From Shewanella sp. MTB7 (GTDB lineage Bacteria > Pseudomonadota > Gammaproteobacteria > Enterobacterales > Shewanellaceae): a stretch of DNA of 64,000 nt. Shown here in pieces: positions 18,825-28,139 of the stretch; within the stretch, counting starts at the first letter, position 1; each line of letters opens with the position of its first letter. The notes beneath the pieces are model-generated. The model did no database searches. It was not told where the DNA came from and worked only from the letters and a program-made list of their open reading frames with translations. The stretch spans positions 3,972,001 to 4,036,000 of the forward strand of contig NZ_CP085636.1 of assembly GCF_027571385.1 (NCBI RefSeq), read 5' to 3'. The translations under genes and the position numbers were made by a program.

Positions 18825-19520
18825 CTATTTTGTTGTGGTTTTAGTTTTTGCCTTCGCTTTATCAGCATTCAGCTTTGCTTTCAATGCTTCAAGTTCAGCT
18901 GATATTGAATCTTCAGCTTCTAACGCTGCAAACTCATCCTTCAGAGTTTTCTGGTTACCCAAGTCATAGGCATCAACCTGAGATTCTAAACCTTCAACAC
19001 GACGCTCATATTGCTCAAACTTGCTCATCGCATTATCAATTTTGCTCGAATCTAACTGCTTCTTTACTTCTAGACGTGAACTTGCAGTCTGCTTGCGCAT
19101 AATGATGGTTTTTTGGCGAGCTTTAGCATCAGCCAACTTATCTTGTAACAGATTAACTTCCTCTTTAAGACGGGCTATCTGCTCCTCTACAACCACTAGC
19201 TCTTGCGATAATGTTGTAGCAAGCTCAGTGGCTTTTTGCTTTTCGATTAGCGCCGCTTTGGCCAAATCTTCACGATCTTTCGATAATGCTAACTCAGCTT
19301 TACTCTGCCAATCTTGAACTTGCTCCTGCACCTTAACGATACGACGAAGTAGTTCTTTTTTCTCAGCGAGTACTTTAGCTGAAGTCGAACGAACCTCGAC
19401 CAAAGTATCTTCCATCTCTTGGATGATCAGACGTACCATTTTTTCAGGGTCTTCAGCCTTATCAAGTAATGAACTGATATTTGAATTAATGATATCTGCA
19501 AAGCGAGAGAAAATTCCCAT
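18825..19520 (-). CDS. pspA: phage shock protein A
   Basis: A 231-residue, almost entirely helical coiled-coil protein with the IM30/PspA start MGIFSRFADIINSNISSLLD and EDPEKMVRLIIQEMEDTL. The N-terminal amphipathic helix binds stressed membranes. PspA also binds and inhibits PspF. The C-terminus is Lys-rich (AKAKTKTTTK). First gene of the operon, with a sigma-54-type promoter about 45 bases upstream and pspF divergent. Confidence 0.95.
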   Translation of the reverse strand: MGIFSRFADIINSNISSLLDKAEDPEKMVRLIIQEMEDTLVEVRSTSAKVLAEKKELLRRIVKVQEQVQDWQSKAELALSKDREDLAKAALIEKQKATELATTLSQELVVVEEQIARLKEEVNLLQDKLADAKARQKTIIMRKQTASSRLEVKKQLDSSKIDNAMSKFEQYERRVEGLESQVDAYDLGNQKTLKDEFAALEAEDSISAELEALKAKLNADKAKAKTKTTTK

Positions 19521-19562
19521 AATACTATCCTCAAAATTAATGTTAGTGTCGTAGAGTTTAAT

Positions 19563-19577
19563 CCACTTTCTATGCCA
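19563..19577 (-). promoter_or_regulatory. putative sigma-54 promoter of pspA
   Basis: Minus strand TTGGCATAGAAAGTGG fits the GG-N10-GC frame of sigma-54 promoters at -24, with GG in place of GC at -12. Position leaves a leader of about 30 nt to pspA. Pairing with the divergent PspF activator supports it; the weak -12 element lowers confidence. Confidence 0.5.
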
Positions 19578-19698
19578 ACTTTACATAACCAACACAATAC
19601 AATGACTTAACCAATATATTAACTTTTTCTTTCTTTTATTAACAGAGGGGATTATTATAATTTTCACCAACTATTAGCGTTAAAGACTAAAACTTACT

Positions 19699-20775
19699 GT
19701 GCCAAATCAATTTCAGCAAGATAATCTTATCGGTCAATCCAATGCACTATTAGAAGTGCTAGAGCATGTTTCTCAAATTGCCCCTCTGTCTAAGCCAGTG
19801 CTTATTATAGGGGAGAGAGGAACAGGTAAAGAACTTATCGCAGAACGACTGCACTTCTTATCTAAACGTTGGGATCAGAGTTTTATTAAACTCAACTGTT
19901 CCTCGTTAAGTGAGAACTTACTCGAAAGTGAACTCTTTGGCCATGATGCAGGTGCATTTACTGGTGCGAGTAAGAAACATGAAGGCCGCTTCGAACGTGC
20001 TAATGGTGGTACACTTTTTCTCGATGAACTCGCCAACACCTCCGGCTTGATCCAAGAGAAGCTACTTAGAGTGATTGAGTACGGTGAATTTGAGCGTGTC
20101 GGTGGCAGTAAAACAGTACGGACAGATGTCAGACTCATCTGTGCAGCCAATGAAGATCTGCCTTCTTTAGCCGAAGCTGGTGAGTTCCGTGCCGACCTAC
20201 TCGATCGTCTAGCCTTCGATGTGATCACCTTACCACCACTACGGCATCGCAAAGAGGATATAAAGCCACTGGCTGAATACTTTGCAATAGGCATGGCCAG
20301 ACAGTTAAAAATGCAATTGTTTGAAGGCTTCAGTTATTCAGCAATGCAACAACTCATGGATTACCCTTGGCCGGGAAATATACGTGAACTAAAAAATGTC
20401 GTTGAACGAAGTGTCTATCGTAATGCTGAAACTGAAACGGCCATTGAAAACATTATTCTTGATCCATTCGCATCTCCATACCGTCCAACCACTAGAATTA
20501 AAACCATAGAGCGGCAACAATCACAGACCAAGATTGAAGCTAACAGTGTACAAACTGGAGCTAATACCGAACCTGCTCAAGCCTGCTCCTCTTCATTACC
20601 TCCTCAATTCCCCCTCGATTTTAAAGAACATTGTGAAGGGCTTGAGATCACCTTACTCAAGCAAGCGTTAGAGGCTGGTCAATATAATCAAAAGAAAACA
20701 GCTGAGCTGTTAGGCCTGAGTTATCACCAACTACGAGGAATATTAAAGAAATATAACCTGCTGGATAAGGCATGA
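19699..20775 (+). CDS. pspF: psp operon sigma-54 activator PspF
   Basis: A 358-residue bacterial enhancer-binding protein without an N-terminal receiver domain, as PspF should be. Walker A GERGTGKE is at 38-45, the sigma-54 contact loop GAFTGA at 85-90, Walker B GGTLFLDE near 111-118, and a C-terminal Fis-type HTH (KTAELLGLSYHQLRGILKK). Start GTG at 19699. The linker between AAA+ domain and HTH is longer and Gln/Thr-rich compared with E. coli. Divergent from pspA, which inhibits it. sapA starts within 100 bases. Confidence 0.93.
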   Translation: MPNQFQQDNLIGQSNALLEVLEHVSQIAPLSKPVLIIGERGTGKELIAERLHFLSKRWDQSFIKLNCSSLSENLLESELFGHDAGAFTGASKKHEGRFERANGGTLFLDELANTSGLIQEKLLRVIEYGEFERVGGSKTVRTDVRLICAANEDLPSLAEAGEFRADLLDRLAFDVITLPPLRHRKEDIKPLAEYFAIGMARQLKMQLFEGFSYSAMQQLMDYPWPGNIRELKNVVERSVYRNAETETAIENIILDPFASPYRPTTRIKTIERQQSQTKIEANSVQTGANTEPAQACSSSLPPQFPLDFKEHCEGLEITLLKQALEAGQYNQKKTAELLGLSYHQLRGILKKYNLLDKA

Positions 20776-20860
20776 GGTGTTTTTATACTATAAGCACATT
20801 GCTCATCTGTTGGCTGCACTGTTAAAATGGTTTCCTAAGTCCAGAATAAATGAATATTTA

Positions 20861-22504
20861 ATGAGAATGCTGATAAAGCGTCTATCTCGATACGCCACGG
20901 TCACTTGCCTGGGTATCATCGCAATGGGATGTGGTCCCCAACGAGTGCCTCCTGGTTTGGTCTATTGCTCAGAAGGAAACCCGGAATCTTTTAACCCTCA
21001 GTTAGTAACCTCCGGAACCACAGTCGATGCGACATCACACCAGATTTACAATGGACTGGTCGACTACGATGCCAAATCAGGTCAGATTATCCCTTCCCTC
21101 GCCACTAAATGGCATATTAGTGAGGATGAACTTACCTATACATTTACTTTACGAAAAGGTGTGAGCTTTCACCAATCGAGAGATTTCACTCCAAGCAGAG
21201 CGTTTAATGCCGATGATGTACTTTTTTCTTTCAATCGAATCATTGATATAAACCACCCTTATCATTTCGTTTCAAAGACAGGTTATCCTTTCTTCCAAAG
21301 TATCGGTTTCGACAAGCAAGTCAATCTCATTGAAAAGATTTCAGACAATCAGGTCGCTTTCCATCTTAACAGCCGTGATGCCTCATTTCTCTCGAACTTA
21401 GCCTCTGGTTTTGGCGTTATTTTATCTGCGGAATATGCACAGGTACTAGCAAAGCGCGATGAAAAAGACAAAATTGATAGGCTACCGATTGGTACTGGTC
21501 CATTTCAACTCAGAAAATATGTGAAGAATGAATATATTCGTTACCACAGACATGAGCAATATTGGCGCACCTTGCCAAAATCAGAGATGCTGGTTTTTGA
21601 TATCACCCCTAAAAGTACCTCTAGATTAGCAAAACTTATCACCGGAGACTGCAGCGTTTCAGCACTTCCCAAAGCGGGAGAGTTAGCCGTTGTCTTAGCC
21701 CATGATGAGTTAGTCATAGACTCGCAACCGGGCTTTAACGTCGCTTTTTGGGCCTTTAATACTCAAAAACCACCTTTTGATGATGTGAGAGTAAGAAGAG
21801 CCTTAGCTCATGCCATTGATAGAGAAAATATTTTACGTGTCGTCTACCAGAAAACAGCTGTCAAGGCGATGGGGTTACTGCCGCCAATGTCTTGGGCATA
21901 CTCAGAAAATAAACCCATTATCAACTTTGATCCTCAAGAAGCTAAGCGTCTTCTTAAAGAAGCAAACGTGACCAATCTAACCATCGATATATGGGCGATG
22001 CCTGTCGCCCGAATTTACAACCCAAATGCTCTAAAAACCGCAGAATTAATTCAAGCCGATCTGGCTAATATTGGCGTAAAAGTTAATATTGTCAGCTATG
22101 ACTGGAGTGTATTTAACCAAAAACTAAGCCAGCATAGTTATGATTCTGTGCTCATAGGCTGGACAGCAGATAATAGTGATCCCGATAATTTCTTTACCCC
22201 TATTTTAAGTTGCTCGTCGGTGACCTCTAGCAGCAATCGCTCTCGTTGGTGCCATCACGACTTGGATCTGATTTTAGCCCAAGCACGTTCTACAACAAAC
22301 ATAGAGGAGCGTAAGAAGTTCTATCAAGCAGCAGAAGCCATTTTTGCGTCACAACTTCCTATGCTCCCACTCGCTCATGCAACAAAGCTTGCGTTTAAAC
22401 GTAAGGGGGTGACAGACATGAAGTTAACCCCCTTCGGTGGGATCTCATTCACAGGCGAGCAAACAGACGCGGTTCCAAATAGGCCGAAAGAGGATCTAAA
22501 ATAA
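20861..22504 (+). CDS. sapA: SapA-like peptide ABC transporter substrate-binding lipoprotein
   Basis: An extracytoplasmic solute-binding protein of the DppA/OppA/SapA class (about 547 residues). The signal is MRMLIKRLSRYATVTCLGII, with the lipobox AMGC. Family blocks are NPQLVTSGTTVDATSHQIYN, SLATKWHISEDELTYTF and FDDVRVRRALAHAIDRENIL. The frame opens at a GTG at 20777, next to the pspF stop, but starts at 20861 or 20867 give a proper signal peptide; which is used is open. First gene of sapABCDF, whose products have been tied to antimicrobial peptide handling and putrescine export. E. coli SapA is periplasmic; a lipid anchor here is notable. Confidence 0.85.
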   Translation: MRMLIKRLSRYATVTCLGIIAMGCGPQRVPPGLVYCSEGNPESFNPQLVTSGTTVDATSHQIYNGLVDYDAKSGQIIPSLATKWHISEDELTYTFTLRKGVSFHQSRDFTPSRAFNADDVLFSFNRIIDINHPYHFVSKTGYPFFQSIGFDKQVNLIEKISDNQVAFHLNSRDASFLSNLASGFGVILSAEYAQVLAKRDEKDKIDRLPIGTGPFQLRKYVKNEYIRYHRHEQYWRTLPKSEMLVFDITPKSTSRLAKLITGDCSVSALPKAGELAVVLAHDELVIDSQPGFNVAFWAFNTQKPPFDDVRVRRALAHAIDRENILRVVYQKTAVKAMGLLPPMSWAYSENKPIINFDPQEAKRLLKEANVTNLTIDIWAMPVARIYNPNALKTAELIQADLANIGVKVNIVSYDWSVFNQKLSQHSYDSVLIGWTADNSDPDNFFTPILSCSSVTSSSNRSRWCHHDLDLILAQARSTTNIEERKKFYQAAEAIFASQLPMLPLAHATKLAFKRKGVTDMKLTPFGGISFTGEQTDAVPNRPKEDLK

Positions 22505-23535
22505 TGTTAAGTTACCTGTTACGCAGACTTAATCTGTTTTTAGCTACTTCATTAGTATTATTTACTGTCTTGTTTATCGTTACTAACCAATTCCCGGTTG
22601 AACAAAGATTCGCACTGACAGGCATACAGTCACCTAATGCACAACAAATCGCCCAAATAGATAGCGAATATAATCTTGATAGCGGCGTATTTAATCAATT
22701 TATCGCCTATCTACAGCAAAGGCTCAGTGGCAACCTTGGTATTTCAACAACCTCCCAACGCCCTGTCGCCGACGAACTGGCATCAGTACTTCCAGCCACG
22801 TTTGAATTAGCTACCGTATCAGGGACTCTGGCGCTAATATTAGGCTTACCTCTGGGTATTATTGCATCGTTAAGTCGGCATAAGATCACCCAACATACCA
22901 TAATGGCAATAACATTAACCGGTTACTCAATACCCGTATTTTGGCTAGGATTATCTTTATCACTATGGTTCGGGGTTGAACTGGGTTGGTTACCCATCTC
23001 CGGACGACTGAATCTTCTGTATGAAATAGAACCTGTCACAGGTTTTGTTTTGATAGACACCTTAATATCCACCTCCCCTTACAGTACTTCGGCATTTGTC
23101 GACGCTGTATTGCATATTATTCTTCCCGCTATCACGCTTGCAGTTTTACCTTTCACGGTTGTTGTTAGGATCACTCGCACTGCTATGATGACGATTATGG
23201 ATAAGACCTATATTAAAGCAGCCGAGGCCAGAGGTTTGCATACTTCCCGAATCGTGTTGCGCCATGCGTTGCCAAACGCAGTGATCCCAGTGATAAAAAG
23301 TTTAGGCTTAATGTTAGGCGCTTTTGCCAGCTATGCCATGGTCGTCGAAGTCATTTTCGCTTGGCCTGGTGTGGGAGCCTGGCTCGTGTCGGGAATATAT
23401 CAGCGTGACTATACGGTGATCCAAGGTGGTGTTCTCGCAGTGGCCTTGATCATCATCTTCCTCAGCATCATGATAGAAGTGTTACACACCAGCATTAATC
23501 CGCTCAGTAGGAAAGAACTCTATGCCTCAAATTAA
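22504..23535 (+). CDS. sapB: SapB ABC transporter permease
   Basis: A 343-residue inner-membrane permease of the DppB/OppB type, with six hydrophobic segments. The EAA-loop (ARGLHTSRIVLRHALPNAVI) is where it docks the ATPases. The start ATG overlaps the last base of the sapA stop codon. Compared with DppB it has an insertion-rich periplasmic loop around residues 165-200, as SapB proteins do. Confidence 0.88.
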   Translation: MLSYLLRRLNLFLATSLVLFTVLFIVTNQFPVEQRFALTGIQSPNAQQIAQIDSEYNLDSGVFNQFIAYLQQRLSGNLGISTTSQRPVADELASVLPATFELATVSGTLALILGLPLGIIASLSRHKITQHTIMAITLTGYSIPVFWLGLSLSLWFGVELGWLPISGRLNLLYEIEPVTGFVLIDTLISTSPYSTSAFVDAVLHIILPAITLAVLPFTVVVRITRTAMMTIMDKTYIKAAEARGLHTSRIVLRHALPNAVIPVIKSLGLMLGAFASYAMVVEVIFAWPGVGAWLVSGIYQRDYTVIQGGVLAVALIIIFLSIMIEVLHTSINPLSRKELYASN

Positions 23536-24412
23536 GATCTATCAGGGAGATGAAATTCCATCGCCAATGCGCAAGATCTGGTACACCTTTGCTGACAACC
23601 CATTTGCTTTTGCTGGTTTATGGGCCGTAGTGGGCATTTTATTACTCGCTGTATTTGGTCCTTTTATTGCCCCATATTCAGCTGAACACCAAGACCCTCA
23701 TGCGCTATTATTGGCACCATCTTGGGATGCCGCGGGGACAGTTGAACATTTTTTGGGTACAGATGATCTAGGAAGGGATATTTTTAGTCGGCTCCTTCAT
23801 GGCGCGCACCTCACCTTTGGTGTGGCACTCGGGATAGTATTAACCTCTCTTGTGATCGGTTTTATAATCGGTTCAATTTCAGGCATGATGAAGGGGCTAA
23901 AATCGAGTATTTTGAGCCATCTTCTCGATGCCTTACTCTCTATTCCTTCTCTCCTAATGGCCATCTTAGTTGTCGCAGTGATGGGGCCAGGACTTGAGAA
24001 TGTGTTTTGGGCCGTTGGTATAGCACTCACACCGCAATTTGTTCGTGCTATACATCAAGCCGTACATGAAGAACTTCAAAAAGAGTATGTCAAAGCCGCC
24101 AAGTTAGATGGAGCAAGTCCAATTCAAATATTTTGGTATGTCATCATGCCAAATGTCTGGGATACGGTTATCATTCAAACCACATTAGGGATCTCTGCCG
24201 CTATTTTGGATATTGCAGCATTGGGTTTCCTAAACTTAGGCGCCCAAGCACCGAGTCCAGAATGGGGCGCAATGGTTTCACAAGGGGTGGATAATATTTT
24301 AACCGCCCCGTGGACAGTGACAATTCCAGGTGCTGCTATTTTATGTAGTGTCCTTGCCATTAATTTAGTCGGTGACGGCTTGAGATCGGCACTATCGCCG
24401 ATCAATAACTAA
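23522..24412 (+). CDS. sapC: SapC ABC transporter permease
   Basis: A 296-residue permease of the DppC/OppC type with the family start KIWYTFADNPFAFAGLWAVV, LGTDDLGRDIFSRLLHGAH and the EAA-type loop AAKLDGASPIQIFWYVIMPN. It overlaps sapB by 14 bases, so translation is coupled. It pairs with SapB to form the membrane channel. Confidence 0.88.
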   Translation: MPQIKIYQGDEIPSPMRKIWYTFADNPFAFAGLWAVVGILLLAVFGPFIAPYSAEHQDPHALLLAPSWDAAGTVEHFLGTDDLGRDIFSRLLHGAHLTFGVALGIVLTSLVIGFIIGSISGMMKGLKSSILSHLLDALLSIPSLLMAILVVAVMGPGLENVFWAVGIALTPQFVRAIHQAVHEELQKEYVKAAKLDGASPIQIFWYVIMPNVWDTVIIQTTLGISAAILDIAALGFLNLGAQAPSPEWGAMVSQGVDNILTAPWTVTIPGAAILCSVLAINLVGDGLRSALSPINN

Positions 24413-24428
24413 GTCTTAATACTCTATT

Positions 24429-25442
24429 ATGCCTTTACTCGATATTCGTAATTTAACCATAGAACTCGACACTCCCCACGGCCGTGTAAAAGCGCTTGAA
24501 CGAGTCAGTCTGACGATTAATGCCGCTGAAATCCATGGACTAGTAGGAGAGTCAGGCTCAGGCAGAAGTCTACTTGCACGTGCGATTTTGGGGATCCCAG
24601 GACATAACTGGAATATAACCGCAGATCGCATGATGTGGGATGGGCGCAACTTGCTTGAGATGAGTTCAAAGCAACGTCGTAATTTAATGGGTAGCGAAAT
24701 ATCCATGATATTTCAAGATCCTTCTAGTAGTTTAGACCCAGTGATCAGTGTTGGTTCGCAGTTAATTGAAGCGATGCCAGCACATAAAAAAACGCCATTT
24801 TGGCGCCGAACCAAAATGAGAAAACAGACTGCTGAGAAATGGCTTCACAAAGTCGGGATAAAAAACACCGAAAGAGTGATGTCGAGTTATGCTTGGGAGC
24901 TCTCGGAGGGGGAATGTCAAAAAGTCATGATAGCGATGGCAGTTGCCAATCAACCTCGTTTACTGATTGCTGACGAACCGACAAACTCCATGGAAGTGCA
25001 GACTCAGGCACAGATTTTCAGACTTTTGAGTAAGCTCAATCAACTTCAAGGGGTATCAATACTGCTTATCAGTCATGAATTAGAGACCTTATCCATGTGG
25101 TGCGATCAATTATCTGTCATGTATTGTGGCCAGATTATGGAATCAGGTCCAACATCTGAGATAGTCGCTCGGCCCTATCATCCTTACACCAAAGCCTTAT
25201 TGGATAATATTCCCAACTATTCAGGCAAGATGACCCATAAGAGTATAATGCCCACCTTGCGGGGTTCTGCTCCAGCTTTACAGCATCTTCCCATAGGCTG
25301 TCGACTAGGTCCAAGATGCCCCGAAGCGCAAAAGAAATGTGTGAACAAGCCCAATCTTTGTCACCAAAAAAATCGCTATTTCGCATGCCATTTCCCGTAC
25401 AATGAAGAGCAATGTAATGACGACTCCACTGCTTCAAGTTAA
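24429..25442 (+). CDS. sapD: SapD ABC transporter ATPase (variant Walker A)
   Basis: A 337-residue DppD/OppD-type ATPase. Start MPLLDIRNLTIE and the late block LPIGCRLGPRCP match SapD. Signature LSEGECQKVMIA replaces LSGGQ, and Walker B is LLIADEPTN. The Walker A reads GESGSGRS (40-47): the invariant lysine is arginine (R46, codon AGA at 24564-24566). The C-terminus holds four cysteines in the oligopeptide-transporter tail (CRLGPRC..KKC..LC..CHF). Paired with SapF, which has an intact Walker A. Confidence 0.88.
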   Translation: MPLLDIRNLTIELDTPHGRVKALERVSLTINAAEIHGLVGESGSGRSLLARAILGIPGHNWNITADRMMWDGRNLLEMSSKQRRNLMGSEISMIFQDPSSSLDPVISVGSQLIEAMPAHKKTPFWRRTKMRKQTAEKWLHKVGIKNTERVMSSYAWELSEGECQKVMIAMAVANQPRLLIADEPTNSMEVQTQAQIFRLLSKLNQLQGVSILLISHELETLSMWCDQLSVMYCGQIMESGPTSEIVARPYHPYTKALLDNIPNYSGKMTHKSIMPTLRGSAPALQHLPIGCRLGPRCPEAQKKCVNKPNLCHQKNRYFACHFPYNEEQCNDDSTASS

Positions 25443-26205
25443 TGAATTAAGTAAACGTTTTGATACGGGTTACAAGGGCTTCAAACGTACCTATAATCAA
25501 GCTTTGCATCCGGTATCATTTGTGTTAAACAGAGGCGAAACATTAGCAATAGTCGGTGAAGCTGGCTCAGGCAAAAGCACGCTTGCTCGTATTCTGGTGG
25601 GCGCAGAAACGAGAACAACTGGAGAGATCCTATTTGAAGGAGAAGCACTTGAGTTAAGAAACCTCAAGCAAAGATGCAAGTTAATTCGAATGATTTTTCA
25701 GGATCCAAATACCTCTTTGAATCCAAGGTTAACCATTGGAGAGCTCCTCGATGAGCCGTTAAAATTTAATACTGATCTCGACGTCAGAGCGCGAAAAGCG
25801 CAAGTCATAGACAGATTAAGAAAAGTGGGGTTATTACCTGAACATGCTGAGTTTTATCCCCATATGATCTCTGAAGGCATGAAACAGCGTGTCGCCGTTG
25901 CCCGCGCTTTAATGTTAGACCCTAAAATAATCATCGCAGATGAGGCCTTAACGGCACTCGATCTTTCGGTTCGTTCTCAAATTTTAAATTTATTACTCAA
26001 ACTGCAAAAAGAGATGGGACTTTCCTACATATTTGTATCCCATAACCTCAGTATTATTAGACACTTCAGTGACAAAATAATGGTGTTACATAAAGGCGAA
26101 ATGGTCGAAAAAGCCACCACAGAAAATCTGTTCAATTCGCCTCAACATGAATACACTAAAAGATTACTTCAGCAGCAAGATCTGCTAAACCATAAACGAG
26201 TGTAA
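25417..26205 (+). CDS. sapF: SapF ABC transporter ATPase
   Basis: About 262 residues, DppF/OppF type. Intact Walker A GEAGSGKST, Q-loop FQDPNTSLNPR, signature ISEGMKQRVAVARAL and Walker B IIIADEALTALD. The ATG at 25417 has GAGC/AGAG seven bases before and lies inside the end of sapD (26-base overlap). An ATG at 25402 in frame is the alternative. It ends the sap operon; fabV follows with its own leader. Confidence 0.88.
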   Translation: MTTPLLQVNELSKRFDTGYKGFKRTYNQALHPVSFVLNRGETLAIVGEAGSGKSTLARILVGAETRTTGEILFEGEALELRNLKQRCKLIRMIFQDPNTSLNPRLTIGELLDEPLKFNTDLDVRARKAQVIDRLRKVGLLPEHAEFYPHMISEGMKQRVAVARALMLDPKIIIADEALTALDLSVRSQILNLLLKLQKEMGLSYIFVSHNLSIIRHFSDKIMVLHKGEMVEKATTENLFNSPQHEYTKRLLQQQDLLNHKRV

Positions 26206-26307
26206 CTGCTCCAACCACTCACTATTTTTGGATTTTTAGTCAAAAAAAAGTGCCTTTTCCCCTTTGATTAATTATCCTATAAACACTTTTTAAAGAGAAG
26301 CAGAAAA

Positions 26308-27510
26308 ATGATAATCAAACCTAAAACACGTGGCTTTATCTGTACCACCAGTCATCCTGCCGGTTGTGAAGCGAATGTACTCGAACAAATCAATATCACA
26401 AAAGCTAAAGGTGCTATCAAAAACGGCCCTAAAAAAGTATTAGTTATCGGTTCTTCTAGTGGGTATGGTCTATCTTCACGTATCGCTGCTGCATTTGGTA
26501 GTGGGGCTGCAACTCTAGGCGTCTTTTTTGAAAAGCCTGGAACTGAAAAAAAGCCTGGCACTGCTGGCTGGTATAATTCGGCGGCATTCGATAAATTTGC
26601 AAAAGCTGAAGGTCTTTATTCTAAAAGTATCAATGGTGATGCATTTAGTCATGAAGCTAAACAGAAAGTGATAGAGCTAATCAAAGCTGATCTTGGTCAG
26701 ATAGATATGGTGGTCTACTCACTTGCATCTCCAGTACGTAAACTACCAGATTCAGGTGAGCTTATCCGCTCATCACTTAAGCCTATTGGTGAGATCTACA
26801 CGGCAACAGCTGTCGACACCAATAAAGACTTAATCATCGCAACCAGCGTTGAGCCCGCTACAGAGCAAGAGATTCAAGATACTGTTACTGTGATGGGCGG
26901 AGAAGATTGGGAGCTATGGTTAGCGGCTCTTGCTGAAGCAGGTGTGCTTGCTGATGGTTGTAAGACAGTGGCATACAGCTACATAGGCACAGAGCTGACT
27001 TGGCCTATCTATTGGCATGGTGCTCTTGGCAAAGCCAAGATGGATTTAGACCGCGCGGCTAACGCGCTAAATGAAAAACTATCTGTCACAGGAGGCAGTG
27101 CCAATGTTGCCGTGCTTAAAAGCGTTGTGACACAAGCTAGCTCAGCCATCCCAGTTATGCCTTTATACATTGCTATGGTCTTTAAAAAGATGCGTGAAGC
27201 GGGTTTACACGAAGGCTGTATGGAGCAGATTAATCGTATGTTTGCTGAGCGTTTATATCGTGAAGATGGTCAAGCTCCTCAAGTCGATGATGCTAATCGC
27301 CTGCGTTTAGATGATTGGGAATTGCGTGAAGAGATTCAGCAACATTGCCGGGACTTGTGGCCATTAGTCACCACTGAAAACTTAAGTGAGTTAACTGATT
27401 ACCGTCAATACAAAGATGAATTCTTGAAGCTCTTTGGTTTTGGTATTGAAGCTGTAGATTACGAAATCGATGTTAACCCAGAAGTTAATTTTGATGTAGA
27501 ACAGTTTTAA
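26308..27510 (+). CDS. fabV: enoyl-ACP reductase FabV
   Basis: Exactly 400 residues, the FabV length. Start [20 protein letters not shown] and nucleotide motif [17 protein letters not shown]. The catalytic pair is Y235-x8-K244 ([10 protein letters not shown]), the FabV spacing rather than the FabI spacing. It carries out the last step of each fatty-acid elongation cycle with NADH. FabV enzymes are typically insensitive to triclosan. It has its own ribosome site and a strong terminator, and it sits directly after sapF. Confidence 0.95.
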   Translation: MIIKPKTRGFICTTSHPAGCEANVLEQINITKAKGAIKNGPKKVLVIGSSSGYGLSSRIAAAFGSGAATLGVFFEKPGTEKKPGTAGWYNSAAFDKFAKAEGLYSKSINGDAFSHEAKQKVIELIKADLGQIDMVVYSLASPVRKLPDSGELIRSSLKPIGEIYTATAVDTNKDLIIATSVEPATEQEIQDTVTVMGGEDWELWLAALAEAGVLADGCKTVAYSYIGTELTWPIYWHGALGKAKMDLDRAANALNEKLSVTGGSANVAVLKSVVTQASSAIPVMPLYIAMVFKKMREAGLHEGCMEQINRMFAERLYREDGQAPQVDDANRLRLDDWELREEIQQHCRDLWPLVTTENLSELTDYRQYKDEFLKLFGFGIEAVDYEIDVNPEVNFDVEQF

Positions 27511-27544
27511 AAACAAACAGATAACCAGCTCAAAATAACGACTA

Positions 27545-27580
27545 AAATGCGTCACTTCAAAAAGTGACGCATTTTTTTTA
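27545..27580 (+). terminator. terminator after fabV
   Basis: AATGCGTCACTT pairs with AAGTGACGCATT around CAAA, followed by a run of T. Perfect 12-base stem. Confidence 0.9.
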
Positions 27581-27653
27581 AAAGTTAATTCCGCATTTGC
27601 GAATATTGCCATACACTTCTGATCTTAGCATTATATTAAGGAAGGTCAGAAAA

Positions 27654-27863
27654 ATGAGAATCAGTGCACGTAATTCATTGAATGGTAAAATTATTTCAAT
27701 CGCTGAAGGTTCAGTAAACAATGAAGTGGTTATCGAACTTGCACCTGGTGTTGAAATAACCTCAGTGGTAACAAAAGCATCATGTGAAAGTTTAGGTCTT
27801 GAAGTGGGTGGTAACGCTTATGCTATCATCAAGGCAAGTAATGTGATGGTTGCTGTAGATTAA
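27654..27863 (+). CDS. molbindin (Mop-domain) molybdate-binding protein
   Basis: A 69-residue single Mop/TOBE domain: MRISARNSLNGKIISIAEGS, then VVIELAPGVEITSVVTKASC and AYAIIKASNVMVAVD. Such stand-alone molbindins bind molybdate or tungstate as oligomers in the cytoplasm. ATG at 27654 has AAGGAAGG nine bases upstream; an in-frame extension to 27597 is not credible because it overlaps the leader. Single gene, ended by a perfect hairpin at 27890. Confidence 0.88.
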   Translation: MRISARNSLNGKIISIAEGSVNNEVVIELAPGVEITSVVTKASCESLGLEVGGNAYAIIKASNVMVAVD

Positions 27864-27889
27864 TAGCGACAACATCATGTAATACTGTT

Positions 27890-27923
27890 CAATGCAATAT
27901 ATAGAAATATATTGCATTGTTTC
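27890..27923 (+). terminator. hairpin after molbindin gene
   Basis: CAATGCAATATAT-AGAA-ATATATTGCATTG: a perfect 13-base stem with a GNRA-like AGAA loop, then TTTCCCC. Probably a terminator with a short T tract. Confidence 0.6.
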
Positions 27924-28139
27924 CCCTTATCTAACAATACTCCTCCAATATTAGATTGGCAATTATTCGAAGCATCCTCCCCTGAAAACATCTTAATGGT
28001 CACTTCTTTAGTGATCTTAACGTAATTTTATAGCTGAAATATCGCTAAGCATATTGTCCCTTGCTTGTGAATATCCACCTAGACGTTCCTGAATTAGTAC
28101 ACCCCGATAGAACCAAGATCCCCTTCTCACTCTGGCCGT

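Noticed and set aside
27597..27653. Longer N-terminus for the molbindin
   Set aside because: It would begin in the fabV-molbindin leader, and the ATG at 27654 has an excellent ribosome site and gives the family length.
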